A DNA stretch of 64,000 nucleotides. Source: Locusta migratoria (lineage: Eukaryota > Arthropoda > Insecta > Orthoptera > Acrididae). Shown in pieces: positions 1-11,020 of the stretch. Positions within the stretch are counted from its first letter, which is position 1. Each line of letters starts with the position of its first letter. Location: the NCBI GenBank assembly GCA_026315105.1, contig CM048748.1, positions 24,146,078 through 24,210,077 of the forward strand, in the 5' to 3' direction. Below the pieces are notes generated by a model. The model searched no databases. It was given only the letters and a program-made list of their open reading frames with translations, and had not been told where the DNA came from. Position numbers and translations under genes: made by a program.

Positions 1-810
1 TGGTACCTCACATTTAGAAACGATTTAGGAGACAATCTGGGTTGCTCTCTTAGACTGTTCGTGGATGCTGTTGGCTTTCATCAGTTAGTAACGTTAGCAA
101 AAGGTCAAAAGTAACTTTAAAATAATTTAGATATCAGCATGGTGAAAATATTGGTAATCAAACTTTTATAATGATAAGTGTCAAGTTATCCATACGTCCA
201 CTAAAAGAAAGACATTACACTTCATTTACACGATAAATCACTCAAAACTACAGGCCGTAAATTCAACTAAATACCTATCAGTAACAGTTACATATAATTT
301 ATATTGTAAAGAACAGATAGAAAATATTGTGGGTACAACATTTCTACTAAAGAAACTTCCTACAGCACACTTGTGTTTGCTATATTGGGGTTCTTATAGG
401 CATTATGAGATCCCCCCTAGTGGGACTGACAGACGATTTAGAGACAGTTCAGAGAAGGGCAGCTCGTTTTAATTATCGCGATAGAAGGGAAAGAGTGTCA
501 GGGAAATGATGCACGAGACAGGATAGAAATCGTTAAAAGAAGTGCGTTATTTGTTGCGACGAGATTTATTTGCGAAGTTTCTTTGACTAACTTTCTGTTT
601 CGAATGCGAACACAGCACCCACCTACATAGGGAGACATGATCACCATAATAAAATAAGAGAAATGAGATCGAAAACAAAGATTTAGGTGTTTCTTTTGTC
701 CAAGAGCTACTAGAGGACGAAATTGTAGAGAAATGTCAAAAAAGCGGTTCGATGGACTCTTTGCCATGAACTTGAACATGACTTGTAGAGTATCTATTTA
801 GATGTAGAAG
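1..810 (+). mobile_element. CR1/Daphne-like LINE, 3' fragment
   Basis: A 5'-truncated, decayed non-LTR retrotransposon 3' end. Frame-shifted translation of the first 110 bases gives an NDLGDNL-type segment followed by a degraded RT active-site region, and about 260-350 gives a KYLSVTVTYNL-type segment. Both match the minus-strand copy at 17.1-19.1 kb. The segment near 450 (AGAAGGGCAGCTCGTTTT) matches the copy ending at 47.2 kb. The fragment ends in a TAGATGTAGAAG tail near 800-810, typical of the short-repeat tails of this family here. It is broken by many stops and shifts, and it continues left of the window. Confidence 0.75.
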
Positions 811-1621
811 TACCATAAGGCCCAAACGTTTGCCATTGTCGAAACATGTAATGTTGGATTCATAAGCAAAAGTTCAACCTTTCACCCTGTGAAATCCTTT
901 ACTGAGATTTGTAATCCTAAACTAGGATTTGCACTTCGCGCTACAAGAGTTAAGATGCGATGAGCAAAGTCTGCATTTTAACGATGTAAAAATGTGAATG
1001 TCTTTCATACGTGCTTGCATATATGAAGGAACAGACAGCTGTCTGCAGCTGACAAAAATAAAAGAAATGTGTTCGTAATTGCGAATATGAATCATCAACA
1101 CTTGCATCATTTGTTGGTCAAGTAAGAAAATTTTTTAGGACGGGTATAGCATACGGAGGTTTGCGTGTGTTTGGAACCTGTGAAGTGATAGGTCCATTGG
1201 TTAATGCATCCGCTACTTAAAAGCGGGATATCCAAGTTGGTATCGTGGGCAGGCCCACATTTTCCTTAATGATATTTTTCCCCTTTTAAGAAAGTGGTCA
1301 ACGCCTGCAGAATTTTTTTTATTTAAAATCTCGGGTTTTGGCTTCGTGGGACATAATCGGATTACGTAAAAGAAAAGTGATGTCAGTTGAATGGTGTAGT
1401 ACAGCTGTACACATGGATTTCGTGCTATGCACACCGGAATTTCTTTACACTGTACATTTGAGAAATGGAAATTATATTTCCCGAGTTTACTATAATGTCC
1501 TTTAGCAGCAGATGGATGAAACTCGGTCCTCACCAGTTTGTTTTACGTAATGCTGTTCCACATGGCAGATAAAAATTATTTTAGCCACGAATTACATTTC
1601 TGTACCGTGTACAGATTTCTT
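811..1621. other. unassigned AT-rich DNA
   Basis: No recognisable gene or repeat family. The open frames here are short and show no domain. Confidence 0.5.
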
Positions 1622-1630
1622 AAAAAAAAA

Positions 1631-1665
<35 letters not shown>
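1622..1665 (+). repeat. poly(A) tract
   Basis: About 44 bases of A with one GT interruption. It could be the tail of a retroposed sequence on the plus strand, but I could not identify the body upstream. Confidence 0.8.
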
Positions 1666-1667
<2 letters not shown>

Positions 1668-3571
1668 ATTCGAACCCGGCCAAAATGAAGTAGAATCATT
1701 ATTACATTTATACATGTCTTCAATAAATAGTGTAACTACTGTTGATTCATATCCGCGACCTCCGGGAAACTGGGGAATCCACTTTAGATTGGGAGTCCCC
1801 TTCAGAAAACTTCAGCCGTAACCGCGAGAACTGAAACCGCGGAGCTGAACGAACGACCACACAGGACAACAAGCGGCTAGTTTGATTCTCTCCAAAAGTT
1901 CATCAGTCCTCGTTGAGACTGTGACACGAATAGACGAAGAAATTTACGACTACCGGTATTAACGGCTACCCTCGTCAAATGTGCCATTAATAACAGTTAC
2001 ACAACGGGGGCCTGAAGATGGTGTAAATGAAGCACCGAAACCGGCCGCGCAAAATTGAATAAATAATTTCTCTACAGCTACTGGCACTTCCTTCCACGTA
2101 CAACAGCAAGCGGGTGGTGTTGTGATATTCGACGTGAAAGTCTGGCAGCTGTAGCCGTTGCTTATACTTTAGTTGCTGTCAGATCGATCATACGCATCGT
2201 GCCTCTCGCGTGGGCCTAACGTAGTCTCTTCCGTCGCACCTATAAATTCTAAAGCAATTTCTAACGCAGTGAAGGCTGCCGTCTGCCGGTGGGAAATGGG
2301 AAAGAAACCTTATTGTGTGCCTTGGGCTGACGCACTTCAGAGGCGGCGAGCTGTCAACTAGGAAATTTTATCGATAGCGGGTATATTTGTCACCCGCAGC
2401 TCAGAGCGGCAAACAGTTTTTGATTCGACGATGCTGGTTGACACGTTGACACATAGAGTAACATAAGTCAATAGCCATAAAGTATTATTTGACATCTCAG
2501 TTCCACATTAAGAGCGATATACAGTGTAGAAATAACATTATGTTGTCGGAGAATCGTGAGGAAAAGTTTGGGAACAATGAATTTTTATTCAGTTTCCTTG
2601 CCTATTTTTTTGATATAAATAGAAATAAACTAGAATGATATATCTATTCAGCAGCGGCGTTTGCGTTCATAGGGTTAGGTGGTACAATTTTGATCGTTTC
2701 GGACAAATGTTATTGTATCTGGAAATATATTGAGAAAAGAAATAATTTTAACTATCGCACTTGTTATTGGACGTTTAATGAATATGTAACACAAATATTA
2801 GACACTTAAAAATGTTGGTAAAACGATAAAAAAACAATTACGGAATTAACAAAAACCATCGAAAATGTACCACACTAGGTACAATTCTGACCACTTCCTG
2901 GTAAAAAAAATGCCAACGCATACTTCGTGGTACCAAACATTGCATTTTTGGCAGCGAATCCAGTCAGCCTTAACAGAAAAATTGTTAGAGCGCGTTAGAC
3001 TAAGTAGCTTCACTTACCTCTTAACAGGAAAAAATTATATCTTCGTATTATAAAGTGGTGTATATTTAGAACAGACTGGAGGAGCTGTAGTAAACCTGCT
3101 ACACTACAACGCCACACAAAGGCAAGTGCAACCAACTCTATGAGACTGACAAATTATGTTGATCGGAAATGTACCTCAATCGAATTTGTACCACCTTACC
3201 CTATGGAACTTCCTGCAAAACTGTGTGCTGGACTAGTAATGTTTGTCTCTTTGGCGGGCATGTGCTCTAATGTCTGAGCTATCCCGGTACGCTTTATGGT
3301 GCGTTCTCGCAGCTTTACTTCCGCGTGTACCTCGACTCGTGTTTCACGAACTTCTTCTGTTGTGACAGCGCTCGTGAATGAGCATCTGATTTCTTGGCTC
3401 GTGGAAGAGTTATTAATTCTATGTTTGCGCTTTCTGAATGTTTAGCAACAATTGCACCAAACTGCTTAGACTCAAGAACGATAATCACAAAATATATCTT
3501 TATGTTCATCATCACCCACTTAAGAAACAGACTTCTGTTCCTGTCCAACTTCCGCGACTAAAGTCTTCTAC
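1666..3571. other. unassigned DNA with one hammerhead-like motif
   Basis: Mostly AT-rich sequence without a recognisable gene. At 2012-2043 (+) there is a CTGAAGA core, a GGTG/CACC hairpin and GAAAC, the same pattern seen at several other places in the window. A somewhat GC-richer stretch at 2100-2360 contains only a 62-codon open frame with no recognisable domain. Confidence 0.5.
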
Positions 3572-3800
3572 AATACCATCCCGAATCTGCGGCCTTACAC
3601 AGCAGGCCACTTCTCGCTGTGTGGCGGAGGGTACTTAGTGAACCACAGTCACTTCCTCCTTTCTCTTTCCTGCCAGGTATGATTTGATGTGTAAGAGACT
3701 GCAACCTCAGTGTGTGTTCAGAACTCTCTAATTTGATCCTTGTAGCCTATTCGCGTGATAGTCACCAAGACGTGCTTCCTATAGGCAACTGAACGAGAGA
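3572..3800 (-). mobile_element. LINE 3' region fragment
   Basis: The plus-strand text around 3618-3660 (GTGTGGCGGAGGGTACTT, then a C/T-rich stretch) is the reverse complement of the end of a LINE whose other end copies are seen at 4670-4735 and 10518-10577. The adjoining 3700-3800 segment fits the upstream part of the same 3' region. Short and degenerate. The match is by eye and from memory of this common orthopteran repeat. Confidence 0.5.
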
Positions 3801-3937
3801 GGAGTCAGATCATTAACTGTCGGCTCAGAACTGCTAACCAAATTCAAATTCCAGCTGACTCAGAGCCACGGCGCTGCGACTTCACCGTGCCGAGACAGTT
3901 TAACGTATTATACAGTCGCGGCACTCTCTGCTGTGAA

Positions 3938-4735
3938 TGTTACTAAAAATACTTTCACCAGTTGGGATTTTTTTTATATCTCTCAAAGGCTTTTGATTAT
4001 GTAAATCATAGGAGTCTCCTAGATAAGCTTAAGTATTGTGATGTGTGAGGGACAGTGAACAGATGGTTTAAAATATTCTTAAACGGGAAGAATGCGGAGA
4101 TGAAATAAGCAGTTCACATGATACAGAAGAAACAATTAATTCCCCTAACTGGGGAGTTATCAAAAATGGGGTCCTACAAGGTTTGGTCTTGGGTCCTTTG
4201 CTGTTCTTAATATGCATTAATGACTTGTCATTCTACATTCATGAAGATGCTAAGCTAGTTCCTTTTGCTGACGATACAAGTATAGCTGTCACGCCTGCAA
4301 ACAGGAATTAACTGATGAAATTGTAAATTACGTCTTTCAGAAAATTATTAAGTGTTTCTCTACAAATGGACTCTAATTAAACTTTGATAAAACCCAGTAT
4401 ATACAGCAAATGGTATGACTTTACCTATATATTTATGTTCAAAAGTCTAAATTTATTAAAGTAAAATGTTCTTTCCAAGAAACTGTGTTGAGTAATTTAG
4501 AGGGCCGGAATCTGAATTGACTGTGGAACGATCTTGCTGCCGCCTACTTAAATTTTGCGTAAAGTTCACAAGGGCAAAGTAAGAAAAATTAGAGATCGTA
4601 AAGAGGCATAGAGACATTCATTTTTCCCTCGTTCTATTTGGAAGTGGAACAGGAAAGGAAATGCCTAGTCGTGGTACAGTGTACCATCCGCCACGGATCT
4701 TACGGTGGATTGCGCAGTATGTATTTAGATGAAGC
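3938..4735 (+). mobile_element. LINE fragment, RT domain to 3' end
   Basis: Conceptual translation shows an SKAFDYVNHRSLLDKLKY segment (RT motif with catalytic D) near 3980-4050 and a GLVLGPLLFLICINDL segment near 4180-4235. A PFADDTSIAVT segment containing the FADD active site follows near 4260-4300. The 3' region ends in ATTTAGATGAAG near 4722-4735. Stops and frameshifts make it a pseudogene. The motif series fits the CR1/Daphne-like group, but the subfamily differs from the copies at 1-810 and 17 kb. Confidence 0.75.
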
Positions 4736-5250
4736 TAATCCAGTGAGTGCTCAGGTGCAATGTACTCTCTTCTGCAAGAAGGAAGTCAGAACCGAGAATA
4801 GTTAACAATGCACCGTTCTACATTTTCATCAACTTCGTTGTTTAGTAGTAAAACCTGGATGGATACAGGTTACCTTATTAATACGGCTGATATTACAGAT
4901 ATGACACAAGCACGGATGATGCAGAAACTAAGAGATGGGAACAATGGGAGGAGGGTGTTCATAGTGAGGAAATCAAGGAAATACGCTAACGCACATCATA
5001 GAAGCATTTAGAGCGAAGACGAATGGCAGAAGCTGGGTTATGTAAAAGACTCATGGGCTCGGTAGTAGAGGGTAAGAGGTGTCAAGGTAAACCAAGGTGA
5101 AAGTACTTAGATCCGGTAAAGAATGATTACGAAGAAACAGATTTAACATCAACCGAGGCAGCAATGTTACCTCTGAATAGGGGTCATGGATGAATTTTAT
5201 TAAGGGGTCTATGCTCCATTCTGAACGCTGAAACGCATTATCAGTCTCTG
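4736..5250. other. unassigned DNA
   Basis: No recognisable feature. Confidence 0.4.
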
Positions 5251-5580
5251 ATGATGATCCAGAATTGTTTTCTTTCTCTTTGTCTATGTTCCCGCACAGG
5301 GCAGACTCTGTGTTATATCCGGATTTGGCTTGTTAATATTAATGGGGTGGCCGAAAGCCCTTTCTGTCGCCAACCCTCCTCTCTCGCTAGGAGAAAATGT
5401 GTACCTCAAATGTGTAGTGTTATACGCGTGAAAGTGTGTTACAAAATTGCGGAACATGTAACTGAGGCGGGACTTAGGGAACAGCCCAGTATTCACCTAC
5501 GGGATGTGGAAACCGCCTGAAAACCTTATCCAGACTGGCCGGTACTCCGACTCCCTTCGTTAATCCGCCGGGCGGATTCG

Positions 5581-6018
5581 AAAATCAAATGTTCAAGTGT
5601 TTGTTAAGCCTAAGGGACTTAACTGCAGGGTGTCCGCCTCCGTAGTCCAGTGGACAGCGTGGTTGGTTGCCACGCAGGGGGCCCGGGTTCGATTCCCGGT
5701 CGGGTAGGAGATTTTCTCCGCTCGAGGACTGGGTGTCGTGCCGTCCTCATCATCATTGACACGCAAGTCGCCGAAGTGGCGTCAGATAAAAGAGACTTGC
5801 ACCCGGCAGGCTGAACACGACCCCAGTTGGGGTCTAACGGTCATACATGCCACACAATCATCATCATCAACTGCAGGGTCATCACTCTTTAAACTTACAA
5901 ACTACTTATGAACTAACTTATACTAAAGACAACACAAACATCCATGTCCGAGGGAGGATTCGAACCTCCGACGCTGGAGGCCGCGCGATCCATAACATGG
6001 TACTCCACACCGCTCGGA
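5581..6018 (-). mobile_element. SINE-A (tRNA-derived), inside SINE-C
   Basis: A minus-strand copy of the most abundant SINE in this window. On the plus strand it reads from the TTCAAGTGTTTGTTAAG tail region through TCATCAC and CATGTCCGAGGGAGGATTCG (box B side) to the CCGCTCGG box A side. The 8-bp repeat CGGATTCG at 5573-5580 and 6019-6026 marks the insertion into SINE-C. It is interrupted at 5632-5868 by SINE-B. Confidence 0.8.
5632..5868 (+). mobile_element. SINE-B (second tRNA-derived family), inside SINE-A
   Basis: It begins with a tRNA-like head (GTCCAGTGGACAGCGTGG, box A; GGGTTCGATTCCCGGTC, box B at about 5683-5701). The family body is GAGATTTTCTCCGCTCGAGG and onward, and it ends in an (ATC)n tail at 5857-5868. 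A perfect 11-bp target-site duplication AACTGCAGGGT flanks it at 5621-5631 and 5869-5879. It is a different family from SINE-A and inserted in the opposite orientation. Confidence 0.85.
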
Positions 6019-6096
6019 CGGATTCGTACTGGGGCCGGTACGCCTCCCCGCCTCGGGAAAGCGGTGTGTTAGACCACACGGCTAATCGAGCGGGTA

Positions 6097-6526
6097 ATGA
6101 TGATCCAGCAATGATGATGGTCAAAATGTAGTCGTAATCGATCTACAATAAGTCAAGATTGCTTCGCGATGGATCGCTGGATTTGTTTCGTAACCTTCAC
6201 CGGTCACTGATGCACATCAATCTAAATTACATTCAAATAAATTCAAAAGTTGGTGGGCAAGAGCTGTGTTCTTGAAGTAGAAGTGTCAGTTATACAACAA
6301 CATTTTTTTAAACGTCAGTTTGTTAAAATTGACATTAAAATGACTAAACCCACCTGCAACCAAATTATAAGTGCCTACATCAAAGTGTAAAACTCAGTAC
6401 CAACTAGTACTCAGCCAGACGAGTTGCGGACGCAACTATAAGGTAAAGAAAAATCTCTCAATTAATGTATAAATTAACTATTGTTCAATTAACCCTTAGC
6501 AAGTTTATCAAATTGTACATTGTTAT

Positions 6527-6531
<5 letters not shown>
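6097..6531. other. unassigned AT-rich DNA
   Basis: No recognisable feature apart from the SINE-C duplication at its left edge. Confidence 0.4.

Positions 6532-6557
<26 letters not shown>
6532..6557. repeat. poly(T) tract
   Basis: A run of 26 T, directly upstream of the hammerhead-like motif at 6557-6615. Confidence 0.9.
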
Positions 6558-6615
6558 AGTTCTGAAGGTGATCCTAGTGATCGAAACATGTAATTAGATA
6601 ATTATATTGAAACTA
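6557..6615 (+). ncRNA. hammerhead-ribozyme-like motif (b)
   Basis: A CTGAAGG core (one base off CTGANGA) starts at 6562. It is followed by a GATC..GATC self-complementary hairpin and CGAAAC. TAGTT at 6557-6561 can pair with AACTA at 6611-6615 to close a stem around the core. This is the layout of a type I hammerhead. Departures from consensus are G for A at position 9 and an extra U before stem II, so activity is doubtful. Confidence 0.3.
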
Positions 6616-6849
6616 TTAACGGAAATAAACACATTTGAAATAACGCAGTGCAGTTGCGGACACTCTCCAGCCGATCATGTCGACTATAATAAAAATAACA
6701 TTCATATCAAAATAAGAAGCGGCAATACATCTTGATCGAAGACATGCCAATAAACGGAAGCATTCACCTATTCATTTGTCGAGACGCCGCGAATTATTAT
6801 TATTGTTTTCGGTATTGGCCCATTTTAGGTTACGGTAGTAACACTAAAA

Positions 6850-7670
6850 GTGGACCTTTGCGATCGTCTTTTGACAGCTCGAAATTCAAATGAAAATAAC
6901 GGCTTAGGTATTCATCTGACACAAAAATTTAATACCCAGATTTGTAGAGGAGAAAATGCTCTGTTATTTTGCTCTATTGTGTTTTTTCATATCTCGTATC
7001 GTTTCAGAGATATTTGCAAAAATAACGGCGATTTTGGGATGTCTGTCTGTCTGTCCGTAACGTGTTCCCCGTTTTTAAGACGAACCGTTCAACCGATCAA
7101 CACCAAATTTTCCAGACATAACTGTAAGCCGACGGAGAGCAGAACCTCACTTTTTCAAATTTTTCGGACACAAAATACGGTAGTAACGCCAAAAAAAGCT
7201 GTTTGTAATTGCAAACTAACCGTTCATCTGACACGAAAATTGAATAACCTAATTGGTAGAGGGAAACATTCTCTACAACTTCGGTCTATTATGTTTTTTT
7301 TCATATCTTTCATCGTTCCAGAGATATTTGCAAAAATAACGGCGATTTGACGATGTCTGTCTGGCTGTAACGTGTTCCCTCTTTTTAGGTCGAACCGTTC
7401 AACCGATCGGCACCAAATTTTACAGACATAATTGTTGGCTACCAGAGACCAGAACCTCGCTTTTTCAAATATTTCGGACAAGAAATACGTAAGTAATACA
7501 AAAAAAGACCCATTGTAATGTCATTTTAATTGAATATAAACACCGTTCATCTGAGGCTAAAATTGAATAACCGACTTTATAGAGGAGAAGATTCTCTACA
7601 GCTTTGTTCTCTTATGTTTTTTTCATATCTCGTATCGCTTGCGAGATATTTGCAAAAATAAGTTTTGACA
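6850..7670. repeat. tandem array of an about 312-322-bp unit, about 2.6 copies
   Basis: The landmark TTCATCTGA occurs at 6911, 7223 and 7545 (spacings 312 and 322). Each unit also carries AGAGATATTTGCAAAAATAA and TCATATCT blocks, and the first two carry GTCTGTCTG and AACCGTTCAACCGATC blocks. Units are diverged by substitutions and small indels, so the array is not recent. Short open frames here (up to 166 codons) are a by-product of the repeat. Whether it is a satellite or a tandem piece of a larger element cannot be told. Confidence 0.8.
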
Positions 7671-8489
7671 CCCTCCATTGAATTAACGAAAACCAGCCGT
7701 TCGCAGATGTCACTTGAAATTCATCGCCCAGAACTGTTTCTTGCATAACCCATCTTGCGTTGCGTATTTGATGATTTTATTATTTTAACTTACACGTTTT
7801 CATTTCAAAGCAATGGCGCACTGAAGAATTAAACACGTCGTTCTTCGTACGTTACATGATAATCTAATGTCTAGAAATGCCTTATTAGCATCAGTTAACA
7901 ACGGACATGAACGCAACTTCCAATTGTTGGCCCTAGCGTAGTGGCCAATGCGTTGAACTGTGACTCTGAAGGTCAGTGGTTCAAAACCAGCGGCTACCTA
8001 AATTTGTTTTTCCTAAAAGGGTTTCAGACATTCTTATTAATTTATTTTTTATTGTTTACATTATTATTTTAGTCCAAAATGTTTGCAAAAAATTATAAAA
8101 CTACAAATCTAAAGTGGGCCGTAAAACACGTCAGTGCGTTTCTTTTTCTACTATCGAATAATAAACATTGGTGCCTTACTACGTATGACCCCTCATTTTT
8201 CTTATGCTTTAAGTCGGCACAATATTCGCATTTTCAAAGGAACGGCAGGTACGTTTTTGGACCGACCCCTCTCCCTCATCGAAATCGCCTGCGTCAGTTA
8301 ATTCCACTTATTTAAGCGGCAGAATAAACTGAGGCATTACACGCACAAAACGAGAAACGACTGTTACAGACAACACACAGAGACTAAAAAAAAAGAACGT
8401 CTGTTTGAGGCGCCATAATTTTCCGTTCTCGCTTTGAGCGACGAAAAGAAAAGGTGCGGTTTGCATTTATGAAGGGGAGGAAAACAAAA
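7671..8489. other. unassigned DNA
   Basis: AT-rich sequence without a recognisable gene or repeat. A possible tRNA-like or SINE remnant around 7930-8000 (CTAGCGTAGTGGCCAATGCG, then GGTTCAAAACC) is too degraded to call. Confidence 0.4.
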
Positions 8490-8730
8490 AAAGCCCGTAC
8501 TCATGGCGCACGCAAACGTCGCTCTTTGTGGTCGGTCGGAGGGCAGAGGGGAGCGTGGGGAGACGCCGGTGGAGGTATCCCGAAATAACACGGTCTGGAA
8601 AAGAACAAAGGGCCCAGGCGACGCTGCTAGCCATCGCGCCCCCTGCGCAAATGAATCGCTCAGCCGGCCTGCCGGGAACCTGTTGAGTGTTGCCCGCGCG
8701 GGTTCCACCGTCACAGTACAGTGTTCCCAG
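8490..8730. other. GC- and CpG-rich segment
   Basis: About 240 bp markedly richer in G+C and CpG than its surroundings, with open frames on both strands (102 codons plus, 138 codons minus) that show no domain I know. CpG-rich islands in an AT-rich insect genome can mark a first exon or promoter, but can also be an unrecognised repeat. No function is claimed. Confidence 0.35.
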
Positions 8731-9166
8731 AACTTTGTTTCTGCGTGCTGTAACTGTCTGTCTGACATACCAGAAACCACTCTTATACGATCTCTTACAG
8801 CGATAATCTAGTGCAGCGGTTGCTGCAAGACAGACGTTGCAATTGCAGCAGCTTTTTATACTGAGTGCGTAGCGTTACCATATTTTTTTTTTTTTTTTCA
8901 GGGCAAAGCTTCTAAAATTACTTTTGTTGACACAAATATTAATAGGAAATATATACCTTTCAACTGACTAAAACGAAACTCGTTAATTAACTCAAAAATA
9001 CTTAACACTAGAAGGATCGTACCGATCAATCTGACCGGTGAGCGTTGTTTAACATCAAATAAATCCCGCACGTTTTGTTTTAGCGAGCTTATATTTCATG
9101 ACTTTTAATGTAGTTCAGTGTTTACAATTTCCATAAAATACAAATATCTACTACGAAAACTGAATG

Positions 9167-9264
9167 ACCGTCTACCGACTGAGATATCCCGACACGACTC
9201 ACTGGCGGAAGTAAAGTTGTGAGGCGACGTCGTGAGTCGTGTCGGGATAGCTCAGTCGGTAGAG
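9167..9264. repeat. inverted repeat made from a tRNA-like SINE head
   Basis: The plus strand carries a reversed copy of the SINE head (ACCGACTGAGATATCCCGAC) at about 9170-9202. After a 29-base spacer the forward copy (GTGAGTCGTGTCGGGATAGC) follows from 9232. The two can fold into a hairpin of about 30 bp with few mismatches. The spacer (GGCGGAAGTAAAGTTGTG) is the normal leader of this SINE family and recurs at about 9505. Confidence 0.7.
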
Positions 9265-9632
9265 TGTTTGCCCGCATAAGGCAAAGGTGCCAGGTTCGAG
9301 TCCCGGTTCCGGCACACAATTTTAATCTGCCAGGAAGTTTCATATCAGCGCACACTCCGATGCAGAGTGAAAGTTTCATTCTGGAAACATCCCTTAGGCT
9401 GTGGCTAAGCCATGTCTCCAATATATACTTTCTTCCAGGAATGCTAGTCTTGCAAGTTTCGCAGGAGAACTTCTGTGACGTTTGGAAAGTAGGAGGCGAG
9501 GTACTGGCGGAAGTAAAGTTGTGAGGCGGCGTCGTGGTCGTGTCGGGATAGCTCAGTCGGTAGAGCGCTTGTCCGCGAAAGACAAAGGTCCCGGTTCCGG
9601 CACACAATTTTCATCTGCCAGGATGTTTCAGG
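9201..9632 (+). mobile_element. two tandem copies of a third tRNA-derived SINE family
   Basis: Both units start with the GGCGGAAGTAAAGTTGTGAG leader. Each has a tRNA-like head with box A (ATAGCTCAGTCGGTAGAG). The first unit also keeps a clear box B (GGTTCGAGTCCCGG), and both continue into CACACAATTTT and ATCTGCCAGG. In the first unit (9241-9314) the acceptor-like ends pair over 7 bp with two wobbles, but the anticodon loop lacks a normal T33, so it is a SINE head rather than a working tRNA gene. The second unit has lost the conserved box B part. A segment between them (9360-9500) belongs to the same repeat. Confidence 0.75.
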
Positions 9633-9637
9633 GTTGT

Positions 9638-10362
9638 AATATTTCCCCAATGTTCTTCAGTCTGTACATTAAGCTAGCTGTGAAGGAAAGGAAGGCGAAA
9701 TTTGGAGAAGGAATTAAAGTAGAGGAAGAAGAATAAAAATTTGCTGTTTGCCAGTGTCATTACAATTCTGTCAGAGACAGCAGAGGACCTGGAAGAGCTA
9801 TTGAACGGAATGGACAGGAACTTGAAAGGAGGTTATCAGATGTACATTAAAAATATAGTATAATTAAGGATAATATAATTAAGAATATCGGGCAGTATTG
9901 AACGAATTAATTTAGGTAATTAGACAATAAAAATGCTGTTAATTGGTTATCAAATAACTTCTGATGGCTGAAATAAAGAACATATAAAGAGCAAATGGTT
10001 ATGATAACAAAGCATTTCTGCAGATATCGAAAATTATATCGAATGTTAGGAAGTTCTTCCTGAAAGTATTTGTCTGCAGTCTAGCATCGTTCGGTATTGT
10101 AACGTAGGCGACAAAGACATCAGAAGAAAGAAATAGTGCCGCAGAGAATTGGAAAGAAGGGAAAGTTCAGGCATGTCGCAAGAAAGAGCAGTGATCGATT
10201 GGTGGGGAACATGTCATCAATGAAACGTAAATGTGGTATTGGAGGGAATTGTGGGGTTTAAAATCTCAGAGGAAGTCCGAGAAACGAATTGAGTAATCAG
10301 GTTGAAGAGAATGCAGTTTACCCTTGTTATTCAGAGATGAAGGGTCTTTCACAGGAGAGATG
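9638..10362 (+). mobile_element. RTE LINE fragment (RT to near 3' end)
   Basis: Decayed copy of the RTE family present intact at 40-43 kb. It starts at CCAATGTTCTTCAGTCTGTA, the position just after the RT GVRQGC motif, and passes through ACCTGGAAGAGCTATTGAAC. It breaks off near TCACAGGAGAG, short of the family's 3' terminus. Multiple frameshifts and stops. Confidence 0.75.
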
Positions 10363-10517
10363 TAAATGTTTTAATTTTTCTGTCTTACAAAATCTTATCC
10401 CCATATTTCCTATGTACCGTTTCTTTATGCTGCATTTACTGTCTGAAGAGGAATTTCTTTCATTCACCCACGGTATGCAATGTTGACAGCAGTATGTTCA
10501 CATCTTTATATGCCTCT

Positions 10518-10577
10518 AGTTCTTCATCTGCATATATAATCCGCAATTCACCCAAGAGTGCGTGGCGGATTGTTGAG
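10518..10577 (-). mobile_element. LINE 3'-end scrap
   Basis: CCGCAATTCACCCAAGAGTG followed by CGTGGCGGATTG is the reverse complement of the LINE 3' end also seen at 3600-3650 and 4690-4735. Only about 60 bp remain. Confidence 0.45.
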
Positions 10578-10982
10578 CTGATGTTGAGCTGATGACACCC
10601 CCTCACTGTGTTGTGGACTAGCAATTTTTTTGGATTTAATATTACATTGAGCTGAAAAACAAAACCACAGGATACTTCCTAATGTCTTACCGGACCTCCA
10701 TTAGCTTGACCACGTGCAGTAAATCACCCTCACATTTAGGGAGCTACCAGTAGCTTTGCACAATATCTTGATGAGTCTGGGGTTTCCGGGGCTTCACCGA
10801 ACGAAACTAACAGCTCTTACCAATGAGGTTAGAATAGGGGTAAGAGGGATGAGGGGGATGAGGGGGATGCCCCTTTAACGCCACCGAACTGAAGGCACTG
10901 TCGCCATATTGTGGAGCCAATAACATTTGTGGTAACGAGTTCATAGCATTCTGAGTCGAAAGAGGTACTTCATTTAAAATTA

Positions 10983-11020
10983 ACAAAAAAATATAAATAA
11001 ATAAATAAATAAAAATAAAA
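10983..11020. repeat. (AAAT)n microsatellite
   Basis: AAATAAAT repeats directly before the presumed 5' end of the RTE-like element at 11021. Confidence 0.85.

Larger units (their letters stand above)
5266..6096 (-). mobile_element. SINE-C, outermost of a three-level SINE nest
   Basis: A tRNA-headed SINE in minus orientation, split into 5266-5580 and 6027-6096 (about 385 bp together) by SINE-A. It is flanked by a direct repeat reading ATGATGATCCAG at 5251-5262 and 6097-6108, followed by AAT on the left and CAAT on the right, which I take as its target-site duplication. The segment TTAATCCGCCGGGCGGATTC (5559-5578) and the tRNA-like promoter end near 6030-6095 belong to this family. Confidence 0.7.

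Noticed and set aside
5641..5710. tRNA gene
   Set aside because: It is the head of SINE-B, bounded by an 11-bp duplication and ending in an (ATC)n tail.
6850..7350. 166-codon plus-strand open frame
   Set aside because: Lies entirely in the 315-bp tandem repeat and is not conserved between units.
9241..9314. tRNA gene
   Set aside because: Acceptor and box A/B match a tRNA, but the anticodon loop lacks a normal T33 and the flanks are the SINE leader and body, repeated at 9.5 kb.
9122..9607. 161-codon minus-strand open frame
   Set aside because: Runs antisense through two SINE units and their hairpin; no domain.
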